Source: JBFJVZ01 sp041623895
Lineage (GTDB): Bacteria > Planctomycetota > Planctomycetia > Pirellulales > Pirellulaceae
NCBI GenBank assembly: GCA_041623895.1
Contig: JBFJVZ010000371.1
Coordinates: 1 to 7,676, forward strand
Direction: 5' to 3'
DNA: 7,676 nt
Shown here: piece after piece, positions 6,112 to 7,676 of the stretch
How positions within the stretch are numbered: the first letter of the stretch is position 1
Layout: every line of letters begins with the position of its first letter
Notes under the pieces: generated by a model
Databases searched by the model: none
Seen by the model: the letters and a program-made list of their open reading frames with translations, nothing else
Told to the model about the DNA's origin: nothing
Made by a program: the position numbers and the translations under genes

Positions 6112-7611
6112 ATGATCCGCAAAACAAGTCAAATCAGAATCAACCCATGGCCCTGGGGCGTGGCCGCGATGGGCGTCGGAGTCATGGTCATTTGTGGCGG
6201 TTGCAAGTCAACCGGTTCCCTTCCGACCGGGAAACATCAGGCATCATCCGTCCAACCACCCGACCCTGGCTCGACTCCAGCCGTCAACCGTTTGGTCGAC
6301 TTTTCGGAAGTGATCGAATCGGATACTGCGGCCGCCTCCCCTGATCCCTCGCAGCATGAATTTGGCGCCACAGCCGGCGACCAACCCCGGCCGGCCGCCA
6401 AGACCGAAGACCACTACGTCTCGCTCGCACTTGCCGCGCACCCGCGGATTCGGGCGGCTCGCGGAAGAGTTGCGGCGGCAATCAACCGCGTTCCGCAACA
6501 GCGCGCGCTTCCGGATCCAATGTTCAGCAATACGTTTTGGCCAATTCACGATCAAGCGATCCAGACCGCGGCAGGACGTGTTGGCAATCAAATGTCGTTG
6601 TCGCAGAGTGTCCCTTGGCCAAAGAAACTGCAGGCAAAGGCGGCGGCGGCGAGCAAAGAAATCCAAGTCGCGATAGCAGAAGTCGAAACGATCGAGCGGC
6701 AAGTCGCTGAATCGGTTCGATTGGCCTACTACGAACTCTGGTTTGCCACGCGCGCCATCCAGATCGTTAATGAGAACCGCGATCTGGCACAAGATCTGGT
6801 GCGGGTGGCGGAAGGCCGCTACCGCAGCGGTGGCCGACAAAGTGATGTTACCAGAGCACAGTTGGAAGTTGACAAGCTGGATGAGCAGGTACTCAAACTT
6901 GCGAGTCAAAAAGCGGTTGCGCAAGCCGACCTGGCCACGCTGCTGCATCAGCCGGTGGGCTTTGTACCGGAAGCGGCGCCTGAGCTAAAGGCAGCCCTGG
7001 CTGGGGACACGCTGGACGATTTGATCACGCAAGCAGAAGCGTGCAATCCCGCGCTGCGAGGACTCGCCTGGCAGATCCAGCGAGACCGCGCCAAACGTCA
7101 AGTCGCTTGTCTCGAAAAATACCCCGATCTGCAAGTTGGAATCGGTTGGGGATTGGTCAGCGACGACGACGCGCTCAGCCCGATTTCCAATGGCCATGAC
7201 ACGATCGGCTTCACCGTTGGTGTCACGCTGCCGATTTGGAAGGACAAGATCAACGCGGGCATTCGCGAGGCCGACGCCAACACCGGCAGCAGCATCCAAC
7301 TGCATCAGGCAACGCGTGACGAAGTGTTTGGCACCGTCCGCCGATTGTTTGCGGAAGCCCAGAGCATCAGCGAACAGCTGAGATTGTACGAAGAAAGAAT
7401 CATTCCGCGGACCGAGCGGGCGTTCAAATTTGCCTTGGCGGATTACCGCGGCATGCGGGCAGAGTTCTTTGACGTCATCGACATCTACCAGGAACTGCTG
7501 ATGCACCAATTGCAAATCACGCGCATCAGATCAACACTCGCGGGGAAAATAGCTCAAATTCAACGAGCGGCCGGGTGTGGAATCATGGCCGCTTCCGCTG
7601 CCAACGACTAG
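6112..7611 (+). CDS. TolC/CusC-family outer-membrane efflux factor
   Basis: A 499-aa outer-membrane channel of the OEP family, expected to be the exit duct for the CusBA pump encoded divergently. The N-terminus (MIRKTSQIRI...) has a hydrophobic stretch ending ICGGC-K at C31. This resembles a lipoprotein signal, though Cys at -3 is an atypical lipobox. A Pro/Ser/Asp-rich linker (about 32-97) follows. OEP repeat 1 is about 101-285, containing a Q-S-V-P-W-P hairpin motif (165-170) and GGRQSDVTRAQLEVDKLDEQ (240-259). OEP repeat 2 is about 300-490, with GIGWGL and VTLPIWKDKINAGI as the equivalent hairpin. Length suits CusC/CzcC-like proteins. The frame is open back to a GTG at 5899, but those 71 codons overlap the divergent Cys-rich gene and would bury the signal peptide, so ATG 6112 is chosen. 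No SD precedes it. The function is clear; a cusC assignment rests on context. Confidence 0.92.
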   Translation: MIRKTSQIRINPWPWGVAAMGVGVMVICGGCKSTGSLPTGKHQASSVQPPDPGSTPAVNRLVDFSEVIESDTAAASPDPSQHEFGATAGDQPRPAAKTEDHYVSLALAAHPRIRAARGRVAAAINRVPQQRALPDPMFSNTFWPIHDQAIQTAAGRVGNQMSLSQSVPWPKKLQAKAAAASKEIQVAIAEVETIERQVAESVRLAYYELWFATRAIQIVNENRDLAQDLVRVAEGRYRSGGRQSDVTRAQLEVDKLDEQVLKLASQKAVAQADLATLLHQPVGFVPEAAPELKAALAGDTLDDLITQAEACNPALRGLAWQIQRDRAKRQVACLEKYPDLQVGIGWGLVSDDDALSPISNGHDTIGFTVGVTLPIWKDKINAGIREADANTGSSIQLHQATRDEVFGTVRRLFAEAQSISEQLRLYEERIIPRTERAFKFALADYRGMRAEFFDVIDIYQELLMHQLQITRIRSTLAGKIAQIQRAAGCGIMAASAAND

Positions 7612-7676
7612 CGTCGGCCAGGACCTGGAGCCGGCTAAGTAGCCCCGAAGTGGGCGATAATTTACATAGCCCAGGA

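Noticed and set aside
6244..6948. 234-codon frame on the minus strand
   Set aside because: Antisense to the outer-membrane factor, whose OEP motifs are unmistakable; composition is Arg-rich shadow-like.

Overview
The window is moderately GC-rich and carries most of one heavy-metal export locus of the HME-RND (Cus-type) class. It probably comes from a planctomycete of the Rhodopirellula/Pirellulaceae kind. That assignment is an inference from protein style: a CusB-like adaptor with several CPMHP-type metal-binding modules and a fused DUF3347-like tail, a lipoprotein with a YHS-like CPIMGG...FCCEGC module, and weak or absent Shine-Dalgarno sites. No rRNA or other taxonomic marker is present.

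Layout. Four genes read leftward, in transcription order: (i) a small secreted Cys-rich protein of unknown family (5972 to 5499); (ii) a lipoprotein joining a YHS-like domain to a His-rich tandem-repeat tail (5351 to 4851); (iii) a CusB-like periplasmic adaptor (4811 to 2523); (iv) a CusA-like RND pump (start 2519) that runs off the left edge, so roughly its last quarter is missing. One gene reads rightward: a TolC/CusC-type outer-membrane factor (6112 to 7611). The divergent intergenic stretch 5973-6111 presumably holds the promoters for both transcription units. No RNA genes, insertion sequences, CRISPR arrays or attachment sites were seen. The last 65 bases hold no recognisable gene.

How the parts fit. 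CusA, CusB and the outer-membrane factor would form an envelope-spanning efflux complex. The pump keeps the proton-relay Asp of TM4 (D409) and all three methionines matching the Cu(I)/Ag(I) triad of E. coli CusA (M680, M730, M780), so copper/silver is a better prediction than zinc/cobalt/cadmium. No CusF and no regulator gene are visible. The Cys-rich protein and the YHS/His-repeat lipoprotein sit where periplasmic metal carriers would be expected and may do that job, but this is inference.

The transport system is of a known type. The less ordinary features are about 100 extra residues in the pump between TM4 and the Met triad, including a likely extra transmembrane pair; the four metal-ligand modules of the adaptor; the 24-bp repeat encoding a His-rich tail; and the unassigned 13-Cys protein at the head of the operon.
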